Shown piece after piece: positions 45,359 to 54,645 of a stretch of DNA of 64,000 nt (position 1 is its first letter; each line of letters opens with the position of its first letter). The notes beneath the pieces are model-generated. The model had not been told where the DNA came from and ran no database searches. It saw only the letters and a program-made list of their open reading frames with translations. The position numbers and the translations under genes were made by a program. Where the stretch lies: the NCBI RefSeq assembly GCF_002019695.1, contig NZ_KV917376.1, forward strand, positions 1,815,047 through 1,879,046. Reading direction: 5' to 3'. The stretch comes from Evansella clarkii. Its GTDB lineage: Bacteria; Bacillota; Bacilli; Bacillales; Salisediminibacteriaceae.

Positions 45359-46483
45359 ATGAAAAAAACTAAAGTATTATTTTTTATCTATCAAATGGGA
45401 GCTGGCGGTGCCGCAAGAACTCTGCTGAATATTATTAATAACCTGGACAGGGATAAATTCTCTCCTGTTCTTGTTACACTGAATTTTAATGGCTCGTATG
45501 AACAAGAATTAAAAGAAGACGTGGATTTTATAAAGCTGGATACAAAGAGGCTCAGCCGGTCTGTATGGAGCCTGGTAAAAATTATCAGAAACAGGAAAAT
45601 TGACTTAGTTTTCAGCACTATACCAAGGGTAAATACGATAGCTGTCCTTGCATCAAAACTATCCTTAACAAAAGTTAAAACAGTAATAAGGGAAGCGGAT
45701 AACTTAGGGGGGACTTTCAAAACCAATTTACAGCTTATTGGATTTGGGCTTGTTTATAAATTGTCCTCCCAGATCGTCTCCTTATCAGAAGGCGTTAAAG
45801 AAAACCTGGTAAAAAGATATAAAATTAAACCTAAAGATATTGAAGTGATTTATAATCCGGTAGATCTTGAACGAATTAAACAAAATATTAATGAAGGGAT
45901 AATACCGGATAACTATAAAGAATTATTTAGTTCTTCTGATAAAGTAGTAATCACCGCTGGCAGGTTAGTAGAACAAAAAGATCAGAAAACACTTTTAGAA
46001 GCATTTTCCCAAGTAACTGAAGAAATTAACAGTCGCCTTGTCATCCTGGGAGAAGGACCACTGGAAAAGGAATTGAAGCGAAAAGCAGAAGAGTTAAACA
46101 TTCATGACAGGGTTCACTTTATTGGTTTCCAAAGCAACCCATACATTTATTTTAAACATGCAGACTTATTCGTTCTTTCTTCTGTCCATGAAGGCTTCAG
46201 CCATGTTATCGCTGAAGCGCTTGCCTCCGGGACACCTGTTGTTTCCACAAACTGCAAGTCTGGACCTGAAGAAGTGTTAGATAAAGGTAAGTACGGTCTT
46301 CTGTGCGAAGTCGGGAATGCCGAAGAGATGGCGGGAAAAATGCTCCATGTACTGACAGCAGACAGCGGGAGAGTAAGTGAAATTATTAACAAAGGACATG
46401 ACAGAGCGAGCCATTTTGATGCGAACAAGATTGTAAGACATTACGAACGAGTCTTTACTGCCGTATTGGGAGAAGAATCATAA
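45359..46483 (+). CDS. Glycosyltransferase family 4
   Basis: This roughly 374-residue GT-B enzyme transfers a sugar from a nucleotide donor onto a growing surface glycan at the cytoplasmic face. The N-terminal half starts KVLFFIYQMGAGGAARTLLNII (the glycine-rich acceptor loop), and the C-terminal half has VITAGRLVEQKDQ, FIGFQSNP and the EHEGFSHVIAEALASGTPVVST-like retaining GT4 motif (SSVHEGFSHVIAEALASG). The frame opens at TTG 45338, but ATG 45359 with GGAAAGG upstream is preferred. It is the first gene of the surface-polymer cluster. Donor and acceptor are not identifiable. Confidence 0.88.
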   Translation: MKKTKVLFFIYQMGAGGAARTLLNIINNLDRDKFSPVLVTLNFNGSYEQELKEDVDFIKLDTKRLSRSVWSLVKIIRNRKIDLVFSTIPRVNTIAVLASKLSLTKVKTVIREADNLGGTFKTNLQLIGFGLVYKLSSQIVSLSEGVKENLVKRYKIKPKDIEVIYNPVDLERIKQNINEGIIPDNYKELFSSSDKVVITAGRLVEQKDQKTLLEAFSQVTEEINSRLVILGEGPLEKELKRKAEELNIHDRVHFIGFQSNPYIYFKHADLFVLSSVHEGFSHVIAEALASGTPVVSTNCKSGPEEVLDKGKYGLLCEVGNAEEMAGKMLHVLTADSGRVSEIINKGHDRASHFDANKIVRHYERVFTAVLGEES

Positions 46484-46510
46484 CTTTAAGCAACAGGAGT
46501 GTTATAAGAG

Positions 46511-47647
46511 GTGAATGACACCAAAAAAGTAGTACACATTACAACTGTACACCATCCATTAGACCCAAGAATTTATTACAAACAGTGTCACTCTCTGCAA
46601 AAAGCAGGGTACGATGTAACATTAATAGCTCCTTCGTCGTCTGATTTAAAAGGGGAGAATACCGTTCCTGTTATTCCCCTGAAGAAGTATAAGAACAGAT
46701 TTATAAGTATGTTATTGTCCCCGATTGAAGCATACAAAAAGGCAAAAGAATTAAAGGCGGATTATTATCATTTTCATGATCCGGAATTTTTGCCTGCTGC
46801 CTGGCTTCTTAAGAAAAAACACAATACGGTTTTTTATGATATACACGAGGACTATGAAACTGGAATTGTAACCAGGGATTATTTAACGAAACCATTGAGG
46901 ATTGTTATTAGTAAAATATATAAGTTAATTGAGAAAGTTTTCTCGAAGAATATGGAATTGGTGCTGGCGGAAAAATATTATAAAGAGAAATACCCCCGTG
47001 GCAATTGCGTTTTAAATTATCCTATCTTAAATGAAAACCTTATAAATAAAAGACGGGACACTTCTAAAGTTGAGAACAAGCTGCTCTATACAGGAAATGT
47101 AACAACCGACAGAGGAGCACTTACTCATGCTGCACTGCCAAATATTGACGAGAATATGTCAGTATACTTTTACGGCAGGTGTCCGGAGTGGCTTGCGGAG
47201 CAAATGCTCGAAGTGGCCGGAGAGAATAAGGAACAGCTTTATATTGAAGGTATTAATCGTTATGTGCCAAAAGAGGAAATCGATCACAGCTATATTAGTA
47301 AACAATGGTTAGCAGGACTTGCTCTGTTTCCTCCATCTGAGCATTATAAAAAGAAAGAACTGACTAAGTTCTTTGAGTATATGACAGCAGGAATTCCCAT
47401 AATATGTTCAAATTTCAAAGTATGGAAGGACTTTATTGACAAATATCGTTGCGGAATAGCTGTAGATCCTTATAATGAAGAAGAAATCAGGCAAGCAATA
47501 AACTATTTAAGATCAAATCCTGCAGAAGCGAAAAAAATGGGGGAAAACGGACGTAAAGCTGTTCTGAAAGAATTAAATTGGGGAAAGGAAGAAGAGGAAC
47601 TAATCAGCCTTTATCAGAGGATGCAGGCTGACAGTACTCCGAAATAA
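46511..47647 (+). CDS. Glycosyltransferase, GT-B fold
   Basis: This 378-residue protein opens with KKVVHITTVHHPLDPRIYYKQCHSLQKAGYDV, a pattern shared by bacterial GT4 and related capsule glycosyltransferases. It continues with YYHFHDPEFLPAAWLL and a C-terminal domain with TKFFEYMTAGIPIICSNF followed by the usual NGRKAV...WGKEEEEL ending. It starts at GTG with CAGGAGTG nine bases upstream and lies 27 nt after the first glycosyltransferase. It probably adds a second sugar to the same glycan; the specificity is unknown. Confidence 0.85.
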   Translation: MNDTKKVVHITTVHHPLDPRIYYKQCHSLQKAGYDVTLIAPSSSDLKGENTVPVIPLKKYKNRFISMLLSPIEAYKKAKELKADYYHFHDPEFLPAAWLLKKKHNTVFYDIHEDYETGIVTRDYLTKPLRIVISKIYKLIEKVFSKNMELVLAEKYYKEKYPRGNCVLNYPILNENLINKRRDTSKVENKLLYTGNVTTDRGALTHAALPNIDENMSVYFYGRCPEWLAEQMLEVAGENKEQLYIEGINRYVPKEEIDHSYISKQWLAGLALFPPSEHYKKKELTKFFEYMTAGIPIICSNFKVWKDFIDKYRCGIAVDPYNEEEIRQAINYLRSNPAEAKKMGENGRKAVLKELNWGKEEEELISLYQRMQADSTPK

Positions 47648-47677
47648 CAATGTCCCTACAAATATTGGTGGTTCTAA

Positions 47678-48457
47678 ATGAGCTATATAAATGAACGAAA
47701 GCATAGAGAATTAATTTCAGTTATCACACCTGCTTATAACGCAGAGAAGTTTATCGATAGTACAATCGAGTCTGTTCTTTCTCAAACGTACCCGGAATGG
47801 GAAATGATTATAGTGGATGACTTTTCTTCAGACACAACAGCAGAAATTGTAAGAGAATATGCTCTTAAAGATCAAAGGATAAAACTTATCCAGCTTGACG
47901 TGAACAGCGGCCCGGCTATAACAAGAAATACGGCTATCCAAAATGCCAGAGGGCGTTACCTGGCTTTTCTCGACAGCGACGATCAGTGGCTGCCTGAGAA
48001 ACTGGAAAGACAGTTAAAGTACATGCAGGAAAACAAAGTTGGTTTTTCATTCACAGGATACGAATATATGGACGAACAAGGAAACCTTTCTGGTAAAAAA
48101 GAAACTGTGCCGGAGTTGGTGGATTACAACGCCCTTTTGAAGCAAAATTTAATTGGGTGCCTTACAGTTATGCTGGATACAGAAATAACGGGACAAATTG
48201 AAATGATTAATATCCGTTCCCGGCAGGATTATACTACCTGGCTGAACCTCACTAAAAGAGGAATAAACGCACATGGAATACAGGAGGTACTAGCCAGATA
48301 CAGGGTAGTGCAGCATTCTCTGTCAAGCAACAAACTGAAAATGGCAAAACAGAACTGGAGAGTTTATAGAGATATCGAGAAATTAAGTTTCATGAAGAGT
48401 GTTTATTATTTTATGTATTATATTTTTTATAAAGTAAAGAAGTATGTACTGAATTAA
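47678..48457 (+). CDS. Glycosyltransferase family 2
   Basis: This 259-residue inverting GT-A enzyme has the nucleotide-binding start SVITPAYNAEKFIDSTIESVLSQ, VDDFSSDTT, and the metal-binding DxD in YLAFLDSDDQWLPEKL. A C-terminal amphipathic segment (SVYYFMYYIFYKVKKYVLN) may touch the membrane. It lies 30 nt after the previous gene. The closest relatives by pattern are teichuronic- or capsule-type glycosyltransferases. No specific sugar can be assigned. Confidence 0.88.
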   Translation: MSYINERKHRELISVITPAYNAEKFIDSTIESVLSQTYPEWEMIIVDDFSSDTTAEIVREYALKDQRIKLIQLDVNSGPAITRNTAIQNARGRYLAFLDSDDQWLPEKLERQLKYMQENKVGFSFTGYEYMDEQGNLSGKKETVPELVDYNALLKQNLIGCLTVMLDTEITGQIEMINIRSRQDYTTWLNLTKRGINAHGIQEVLARYRVVQHSLSSNKLKMAKQNWRVYRDIEKLSFMKSVYYFMYYIFYKVKKYVLN

Positions 48458-48591
48458 AAGAAGGAAAAATACGGTTAACATACCACTGATTAAAGATGTT
48501 AAAAATCATATTTCCTGTTATAGTATATGAGAAAATTTAGTACATCGATAGTCGAGGTTTTTACTTTAGTTAGGCGGTGTAACTTTATATC

Positions 48592-49371
48592 ATGCGTGAT
48601 TATATTAATGAAATGTTGAAGAGGAAAGACCTTTTAATATATCTGGTAAAATCCGGCCTGAAGGCGGAACACCGTAACAGCTATTTAGGCTATTTTTGGT
48701 GGCTTTTAGATCCGCTCCTTAATGTATTAGTTTATTACTTTTTAATTGGAATTATTCTGGGCGGGGGCGGGGATAATTTCGCTGTATACCTGGTTATTGG
48801 TTTAGTAGCCTGGAGATGGATGAATACAACAGTCAATTCATCAGCAAGGGCTATTATGAAATATTCTTCTATTATTAATCAGGTTTACTTGCCAAAGTCT
48901 ATTTTTCCACTATCAATGTCTTTTACACAGACATATAACTTTGTATTCGGCCTGGTAGTTGTTGCGGTATTCCTGGCATTTTCCGGTATTATGCCAGGCT
49001 GGCAGATAATTTACCTTCCGTTAATAATTTTAGTTCAAATGCTGTTTTTACTGGCAATAAGTCTTTTTGTTGCATATATCTGCGTATTTGTACGGGATAT
49101 TGATAATATTCTTTCACATATACTTCGTATATTCTTTTATGCTTCCCCAATTATTTGGGAAGGTGGCCGTTTGAGAAATACTGAATACAGCTGGGTTGTT
49201 GATATTAACCCTGTGGCAATAATAATAGATTCGTACAGAGCAGTACTTATGTGGCAAGCTAACCCTCATTTTACTGGATTGTTAATTATTGGCACAGCTT
49301 CGCTTGCTGCTATTGCTGCTATGATTTATTATTATAGCCGAAATGAGCACAAAATTATTAAAGCACTATAA
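48592..49371 (+). CDS. ABC-2 polysaccharide/teichoic-acid-type export permease
   Basis: This 259-residue, six-helix membrane protein is of the TagG/Wzm type. The N-terminal amphipathic stretch MRDYINEMLKRKDLLIYLVKSGLKAEHRNSYLG and the motif GYFWWLLDPLLNVLVYYFL are characteristic. It would form a dimeric channel exporting the lipid-linked polymer, powered by the double-cassette ATPase encoded next (15-nt gap). The 134-bp gap before it is the largest in the early cluster, but I see no confident promoter there. Confidence 0.9.
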   Translation: MRDYINEMLKRKDLLIYLVKSGLKAEHRNSYLGYFWWLLDPLLNVLVYYFLIGIILGGGGDNFAVYLVIGLVAWRWMNTTVNSSARAIMKYSSIINQVYLPKSIFPLSMSFTQTYNFVFGLVVVAVFLAFSGIMPGWQIIYLPLIILVQMLFLLAISLFVAYICVFVRDIDNILSHILRIFFYASPIIWEGGRLRNTEYSWVVDINPVAIIIDSYRAVLMWQANPHFTGLLIIGTASLAAIAAMIYYYSRNEHKIIKAL

Positions 49372-49386
49372 AAAGAGGTTTTTGAT

Positions 49387-51045
49387 ATGTCATTAACTGA
49401 AAATAAAACTGAATTTAATAGCTCCGGAGAAGTTGTTTTGCATGCTAAAAACCTGGGAGTTTCTTTCCATTCTGGCTATCGGACAGACGATTATAAATCT
49501 CATGTTATTAATTTCTTCAAGAAAGATAAAGAACGTGAAGAGAGCAAAATAACATGGCCTTTAAAAAATCTTGACTTCAAGGGGTATAAAGGTGAAATTC
49601 TTGGAATTATTGGTTCAAATGGAGCTGGAAAAACAACATTATGTAAATTGATCTCCGGAATTTTACGCCCTGATGAGGGAGCAATTGAAGTGAATGGAAG
49701 AGTTTCCGCTCTTTTTTCCTTAGGGATGGGGTTCAATAAAGAACTGACTGGCCGGGAAAATGTATATTTAAATGGTATGATGCTTGGGATTGAAAAAAAT
49801 AGAATTAATGAATTTATAGATGATATACAAGAGTTTTCCGGATTAGGGGACTTTTTAGACCGACCAATGAAATACTACTCAAGTGGTATGAAGGCAAGAT
49901 TAGGTTTTAGCGTGGCAGCTCATCTTGAGCCTGAGATTCTTATTCTCGACGAAGCTCTTAATACTGGAGATATTGGCTTTGGCCGAAAAGCTGCTGGAAA
50001 GATGAAAGAATTGGTTTCAAAAGCTAAGATGGTTATTCTTGTCACCCATAGTCTTCGTTACGCAAAGAAAAACTGCGACAGATTGATTTGGCTTGACAAA
50101 GGATCTATCCGGGAAGTAGGCGACCCAAAAGAAGTAGTTGAGAAATATAAAGCGTCAGTTCCAAAAACAGAACGAAAAGCAAAGAAAAAGTTAGAAATTG
50201 CAAAAACAGAGCAGGATATAAAAGACAGAACCGTGGTAAAAGCAGAAAATATGGGAGTTTCGTTTAATATGAAAAAAGAAACTTTCTGGGCTCTTAAAAA
50301 TATCAGCTTCGAAATTAAAGAAGGTGAAGTAATTGGTATTATAGGCCATAATGGAGCGGGGAAGAGTACTCTCTGTAAAGTAATGACCAGAATCCTTGCA
50401 CCAGATGAAGGAGATATAGAGCTAAATGGGGAGACCAGTTCTCTGCTTGGCTATGGCACAGGCTTTAACGCACAGTTGTCCGGAAGAGACAATATATTTT
50501 TAAATGGAATGCTGCTTGGGATTCCTAAAGAAAGAATTGAAGAGGATTATGAGAAAATCATCGAGTTTTCAAGTTTGAAAAAAGCAATTGACAAACCTGT
50601 GAAAAATTATTCGAGCGGGATGCAGGCAAGACTTGGGTTCAGCATTGCCGCAACATTACAGCCGGATATTTTCATTATTGATGAAGCCTTATCGACAGGG
50701 GATATGGCTTTTAAGCAAAAAGCCAGTGAGAGAATCCAGGAAATGATGGGACAAGCTAAAGCTGTAATTATTGTATCTCACAGTATGACTTTTGTAGAAA
50801 AAATTTGCACACGAGTTCTTTGGGTTGATAAAGGTGAAATTGTTTTTGATGGGGATCCTGAAGAAGCTGTAAAACGATATAAGGAAAAGTATGATAACGA
50901 TAAAAAAAGTAAGTCGAAAAAAGATAAAGCCTCTGAACAGAAAACAAAAGGACGCAGTGAGAGAAGTACTTCAAAGGGAAAAAAGGCTTCTGAGAACAAA
51001 AACGAGGCAAGCAAAACCGATCTAAATAAAACAAGTAATGAATAG
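49387..51045 (+). CDS. Tandem double ABC ATPase for polymer export (TagH-like)
   Basis: This 552-residue protein has two complete TagH/Wzt-type nucleotide-binding domains. Cassette 1 has Walker A GSNGAGKTT (about 76), signature YSSGMKARLGF and Walker B ILILDEALNTGD. Cassette 2 has Walker A GHNGAGKSTL (about 320), YSSGMQARLGF and IFIIDEALSTGD. The LDEALNTGD variant is specific to polysaccharide and teichoic exporters. A 50-residue Lys/Ser-rich tail replaces the usual TagH C-terminal domain. TagH normally has one cassette and works as a dimer; here both halves of the ATP sandwich are in one chain, serving the permease encoded upstream. Confidence 0.9.
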   Translation: MSLTENKTEFNSSGEVVLHAKNLGVSFHSGYRTDDYKSHVINFFKKDKEREESKITWPLKNLDFKGYKGEILGIIGSNGAGKTTLCKLISGILRPDEGAIEVNGRVSALFSLGMGFNKELTGRENVYLNGMMLGIEKNRINEFIDDIQEFSGLGDFLDRPMKYYSSGMKARLGFSVAAHLEPEILILDEALNTGDIGFGRKAAGKMKELVSKAKMVILVTHSLRYAKKNCDRLIWLDKGSIREVGDPKEVVEKYKASVPKTERKAKKKLEIAKTEQDIKDRTVVKAENMGVSFNMKKETFWALKNISFEIKEGEVIGIIGHNGAGKSTLCKVMTRILAPDEGDIELNGETSSLLGYGTGFNAQLSGRDNIFLNGMLLGIPKERIEEDYEKIIEFSSLKKAIDKPVKNYSSGMQARLGFSIAATLQPDIFIIDEALSTGDMAFKQKASERIQEMMGQAKAVIIVSHSMTFVEKICTRVLWVDKGEIVFDGDPEEAVKRYKEKYDNDKKSKSKKDKASEQKTKGRSERSTSKGKKASENKNEASKTDLNKTSNE

Positions 51046-51058
51046 GTGTTGAAGAAAG

Positions 51059-53041
51059 ATGCTAAAAGGTTTAGTGAAAAAGTCTTCAAATGTATTAGAG
51101 CGCTCTTCTCTTAAATTAATCGGCCCCAAGCAAAGGGAAATGATAAAGAACAGCTTAACTGACAGGCAAAAACAGTTCATCAAAAAGTTTATGTTCGCAG
51201 GAAAATGGCAGAGGCGAGAGATTAAAGAAGTTAAACACCGCCTTTATAATCTGGGATTTACAAAGCGGGGATACGAAGACTTGCAGGCGATGGCTGAAAA
51301 AAAGGATGAACCCTACCTTAACAGGCTTGCATTCTGGGAATTAGCACTCTGGCATGCGAATCAGTATAACAAAGCTGATGCACAGAAAGCGCTGGAGTAC
51401 TTCTCAGAGGCGTTAATAGAGGAAAAAGATCCGGTGAAGCTCCGTCAGACCGCAATAATGAAAGCAGAAAGCCTTGAAATTCTCGGGGAAACGGATCGTG
51501 CTAAAGATGCCATTTCCCGCAAACTGGTATCTGAACAACATCCTGATTTATATCTCGCTGCTTCTAACCTGGAAAAAACGATGTCTGAGAGATTACAGTG
51601 GATTAACAAAATGTACAGCTATTATAATCTCGCTGGTATCTCTCTTGAAGAAACAAAAATGGATAAACCTGCTTATGACCGGCTGGTTGTGAAGCAGGAG
51701 CAAGTTACATTAGATCAGGAACAGAATAGTATTAACCCGAAAATCACTGTCATTATGCCGGTGTATAATGCCGAAGATGTGATAGACACCTCTCTGAGTT
51801 CTGTACTTGTTCAGACCTGGACAAACCTTGAAGTACTTGTAGTAGATGACTGCAGTAAAGATAACACAGTAAAAATTGTTGAAACTTATGTAAACAAGGA
51901 TCCGAGGGTCCGCCTTTTAAAAGCTGAAAAAAATGGCGGCGCTTATATGGCCAGAAACCTTGCGCTAAAAGAAGCGACAGGAGAATTCGTAACAATTCAT
52001 GACGCTGATGACTGGTCCCACCCGCAAAAGATGGAAATACAAGTACGGCATCTGATAGATCACCCTGATATTAAAGGGAACACCTCACAGCAAGCCAGAG
52101 CAACAAATGACCTGAAATTTTACCGAAGGGGTAAACCAGGAATCTATATCTTCAGCAATATGTCTTCTTTTATGTTCCGGAGAAAAGAGGTAATGAAAGA
52201 ACTTGGATACTGGGATAGTGTCCGTTTTGCGGCCGACTCGGAATTTATCCGCCGTATTAAGAAGGTATTTGGAGAAAAATCGGTAACTGAAGTCCCAACT
52301 GGTCCCCTCTCTTTCCAAAGGCAGACAGAAACGTCTCTGACCGGAAACTCTGCCTTTGGATACCATGGATATAAAATGGGCGCCAGAAGAGAGTACGAGG
52401 AAGGGCATGATTACTTCCACGCTATATCGGAAAATCTTTATTATGATTTTCCTCAAACAAAACGGCCGTTCTCAGCACCTGAGCCAATGTGGCCAAATAA
52501 GGAAGAAAAAACAGAGGGCTATCGCACTTTTGACGTTATTCTGGGAGCAGATCTTCGGACAGATGCTGAAAAAGTAATTCGCGATATAGAAAAAATAAAG
52601 GCTTCAAAAGGGGAAAAGTGTCGTATAGGTCTCATCCAATTATCCGAATACACTGTCAGCCCGGATAAAAAAACCGACTCTGAAATCAGGGAACGGTTAG
52701 AGGATACAGTTCAGACAATTGTTTATGGAGAGAAAGTGCGTTGTGAGTATTTGCTGATACTAAACCCGGCAGCACTTAATGAGTGGCAGAAATATATTCC
52801 TGAAATAGATGCAGACGAAATTCACGTTATAGTTAATAAACTCCCTGGCAATGAGGTTAAATACAATATAGCCCATTGCCATATACACTTACAAGAGTAT
52901 TTCGGAAAACCAGGCATATGGTTTCCTGTAACTTCGGAAATAAGAAACGGACTGACAAATAAGTGTGCTGCAGAAATTAGGGAAGTAAATATAGCAGAAA
53001 AGGAATGGCAACTGGAGGAGATTAATGGTGAACAAAAATGA
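51059..53041 (+). CDS. Large GT2 glycosyltransferase with helical N-terminal domain
   Basis: This is a 660-residue protein. Residues 1-215 are predominantly helical and TPR-like (KADAQKALEYFSEALIEEKDP). Residues about 222-440 form a GT-A domain with KITVIMPVYNAEDVIDTSLSSVLVQ, VDDCSKDNT and FVTIHDADDWSHP (DxD region). The C-terminal 190 residues are of unknown fold. It overlaps the next gene by 17 nt, implying translational coupling with the TupA-like protein. It could polymerise a backbone such as a glucuronate chain, which is an inference from the neighbouring gene. Confidence 0.85.
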   Translation: MLKGLVKKSSNVLERSSLKLIGPKQREMIKNSLTDRQKQFIKKFMFAGKWQRREIKEVKHRLYNLGFTKRGYEDLQAMAEKKDEPYLNRLAFWELALWHANQYNKADAQKALEYFSEALIEEKDPVKLRQTAIMKAESLEILGETDRAKDAISRKLVSEQHPDLYLAASNLEKTMSERLQWINKMYSYYNLAGISLEETKMDKPAYDRLVVKQEQVTLDQEQNSINPKITVIMPVYNAEDVIDTSLSSVLVQTWTNLEVLVVDDCSKDNTVKIVETYVNKDPRVRLLKAEKNGGAYMARNLALKEATGEFVTIHDADDWSHPQKMEIQVRHLIDHPDIKGNTSQQARATNDLKFYRRGKPGIYIFSNMSSFMFRRKEVMKELGYWDSVRFAADSEFIRRIKKVFGEKSVTEVPTGPLSFQRQTETSLTGNSAFGYHGYKMGARREYEEGHDYFHAISENLYYDFPQTKRPFSAPEPMWPNKEEKTEGYRTFDVILGADLRTDAEKVIRDIEKIKASKGEKCRIGLIQLSEYTVSPDKKTDSEIRERLEDTVQTIVYGEKVRCEYLLILNPAALNEWQKYIPEIDADEIHVIVNKLPGNEVKYNIAHCHIHLQEYFGKPGIWFPVTSEIRNGLTNKCAAEIREVNIAEKEWQLEEINGEQK

Positions 53042-54587
53042 ATTCTCTCCAGTCTCAGGAACAGATAAAGACATATCTAAGGACGGAAATTGTGAGAAAG
53101 GACAAACTTCTAAAGACAAAATTAGTCCAGCCAGAGAGCAAATTCTTCTGCAGAAACTAATAAAGCGCGATGCACAGCTGCAAAAAGAACAAAAGATGAG
53201 AATGCAAGCAGAAAAAGAACGTTCTTTAGCTGAAAAAAATTATAATACAGTAACTAACAGCAGTTTGTGGAGACTATCATGGCCTGCAAGAAAATCTTTT
53301 AAAATGATGAAACGGACATTTAATTATCTCAAAAGGAAACTGCTTGGTTCAAAATATATTACCTTAGCTAAAGAGGCCGAAGAACTCGCAGTGAAAAACA
53401 GCAAACTGGAGAGGCAAGTAAAAGCTTTAAAAGTAAAACTGGATGCTTCTTTTCAAGAAAATAAGGAGCAGGAAAAACAAAAAAAACACCTTCAGCTGCA
53501 ATTACAAGAGTTAGATGGTGCAGATTTAACGGATATAATCAAACAATCAAAGGACGAAGGCGAGATAATAGAGGTTCTGGACCTTATAATAAGGAACAGA
53601 GCCAGCTTAAATGAAGATTATACTAATGCCCTAAAATTTGCCGCTAAATCTTATATTAATACTGAAAAAAATATTAAATATATGATTTATGAGAAAGTGT
53701 TAAAAGGGCTCCAGCTGGAGGAAATTCCGGAGTTTATCACCAGAGAAGCAGAAAAAGAACCAGGGCTGCCGCTAAATGAAGTATCTTCTTTCAAATCAAA
53801 TTTAACAAGAAGATTAAGGCTGTTAAGGCTAGGAAAAACACTGCCCGAATGGATTCTCGATAATAAATCAGTTGCTTATTCTTTTATTGATAATCTTAAA
53901 ATCAGAAGACCCTGGGTGAGTGATGAAATTTATAAGTTCACAGAGCTCCCAAAGCACGACGGAATCGTCATAAAACCGCGGGATGGAGCAGGTTCGCGAG
54001 GCGTCTATCTATTATCATCACTTGAAGAAATTCAGGATGTTAAAAGATCTCAGACATTAAACGGCTGGGAAGAGCTTGAGACTTTTGTTAAAGAGGACTT
54101 TTCTTTAGGCTGGGTAGATAAAGATGAATGGATTATAGAGGAACTAGTTTATGAAACTATAGACAAAAAAATCCCCGCACGGGATATTAAATTCTATTGT
54201 TTTTACGGAAAAGTTGGTTTAATTTTAGAGGTGGTCCGTTATCCGGAAGTAAAATACTGCTGGTGGAGCCCTGAAGGGGCTCTTACGGATACAGGGAAGT
54301 ATAAGGACCAGTTATTTGAAGGTAATGGTGTCACTGCAGAACATATAAAGCAGGCAGAGAAAATTAGTCTGGAAATTCCAGCTCCATTTGTAAGAATAGA
54401 TTTTCTTAAGACCGGTGATGAACTGGTATTTGGTGAGTTCACCCCGAAACCGGGCAATTATGACCACTTCAATCATTATTATGATAAGCTTTTAGGTGAC
54501 TATATTCTCGAAGCAGAACACCGTTTAGTCAATGATTTATTAAGTGGCAAACAGTTTCAGAATTATAAAACAATTAATTCAAAATAA
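53025..54587 (+). CDS. TupA-like ATP-grasp protein (teichuronopeptide biosynthesis type)
   Basis: This 520-residue protein has an N-terminal coiled coil (about 40-160) interrupted by the tag NSSLWRLSWPARKSFK (about 77-92), then a C-terminal ATP-grasp domain of the TupA family: HDGIVIKPRDGAGSRGVYLL, EEWIIEELVYE, ARDIKFYCFYGKVGLILEV, and PAPFVRIDFLKTGDELVFGEFTPKPGNYDHF with the metal-binding acidic residues. TupA was defined in alkaliphilic Bacillus halodurans, where it is needed for teichuronopeptide, a wall copolymer of polyglutamate and polyglucuronate. Here it most likely links an amino acid to a glycan carboxylate. The start overlaps the upstream glycosyltransferase. Confidence 0.82.
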   Translation: MVNKNEFSPVSGTDKDISKDGNCEKGQTSKDKISPAREQILLQKLIKRDAQLQKEQKMRMQAEKERSLAEKNYNTVTNSSLWRLSWPARKSFKMMKRTFNYLKRKLLGSKYITLAKEAEELAVKNSKLERQVKALKVKLDASFQENKEQEKQKKHLQLQLQELDGADLTDIIKQSKDEGEIIEVLDLIIRNRASLNEDYTNALKFAAKSYINTEKNIKYMIYEKVLKGLQLEEIPEFITREAEKEPGLPLNEVSSFKSNLTRRLRLLRLGKTLPEWILDNKSVAYSFIDNLKIRRPWVSDEIYKFTELPKHDGIVIKPRDGAGSRGVYLLSSLEEIQDVKRSQTLNGWEELETFVKEDFSLGWVDKDEWIIEELVYETIDKKIPARDIKFYCFYGKVGLILEVVRYPEVKYCWWSPEGALTDTGKYKDQLFEGNGVTAEHIKQAEKISLEIPAPFVRIDFLKTGDELVFGEFTPKPGNYDHFNHYYDKLLGDYILEAEHRLVNDLLSGKQFQNYKTINSK

Positions 54588-54645
54588 AGCGGAACATAAG
54601 GCAAATAATAGACTGGATTAAGAAGATTTAGGAGGCAGCAAATAA

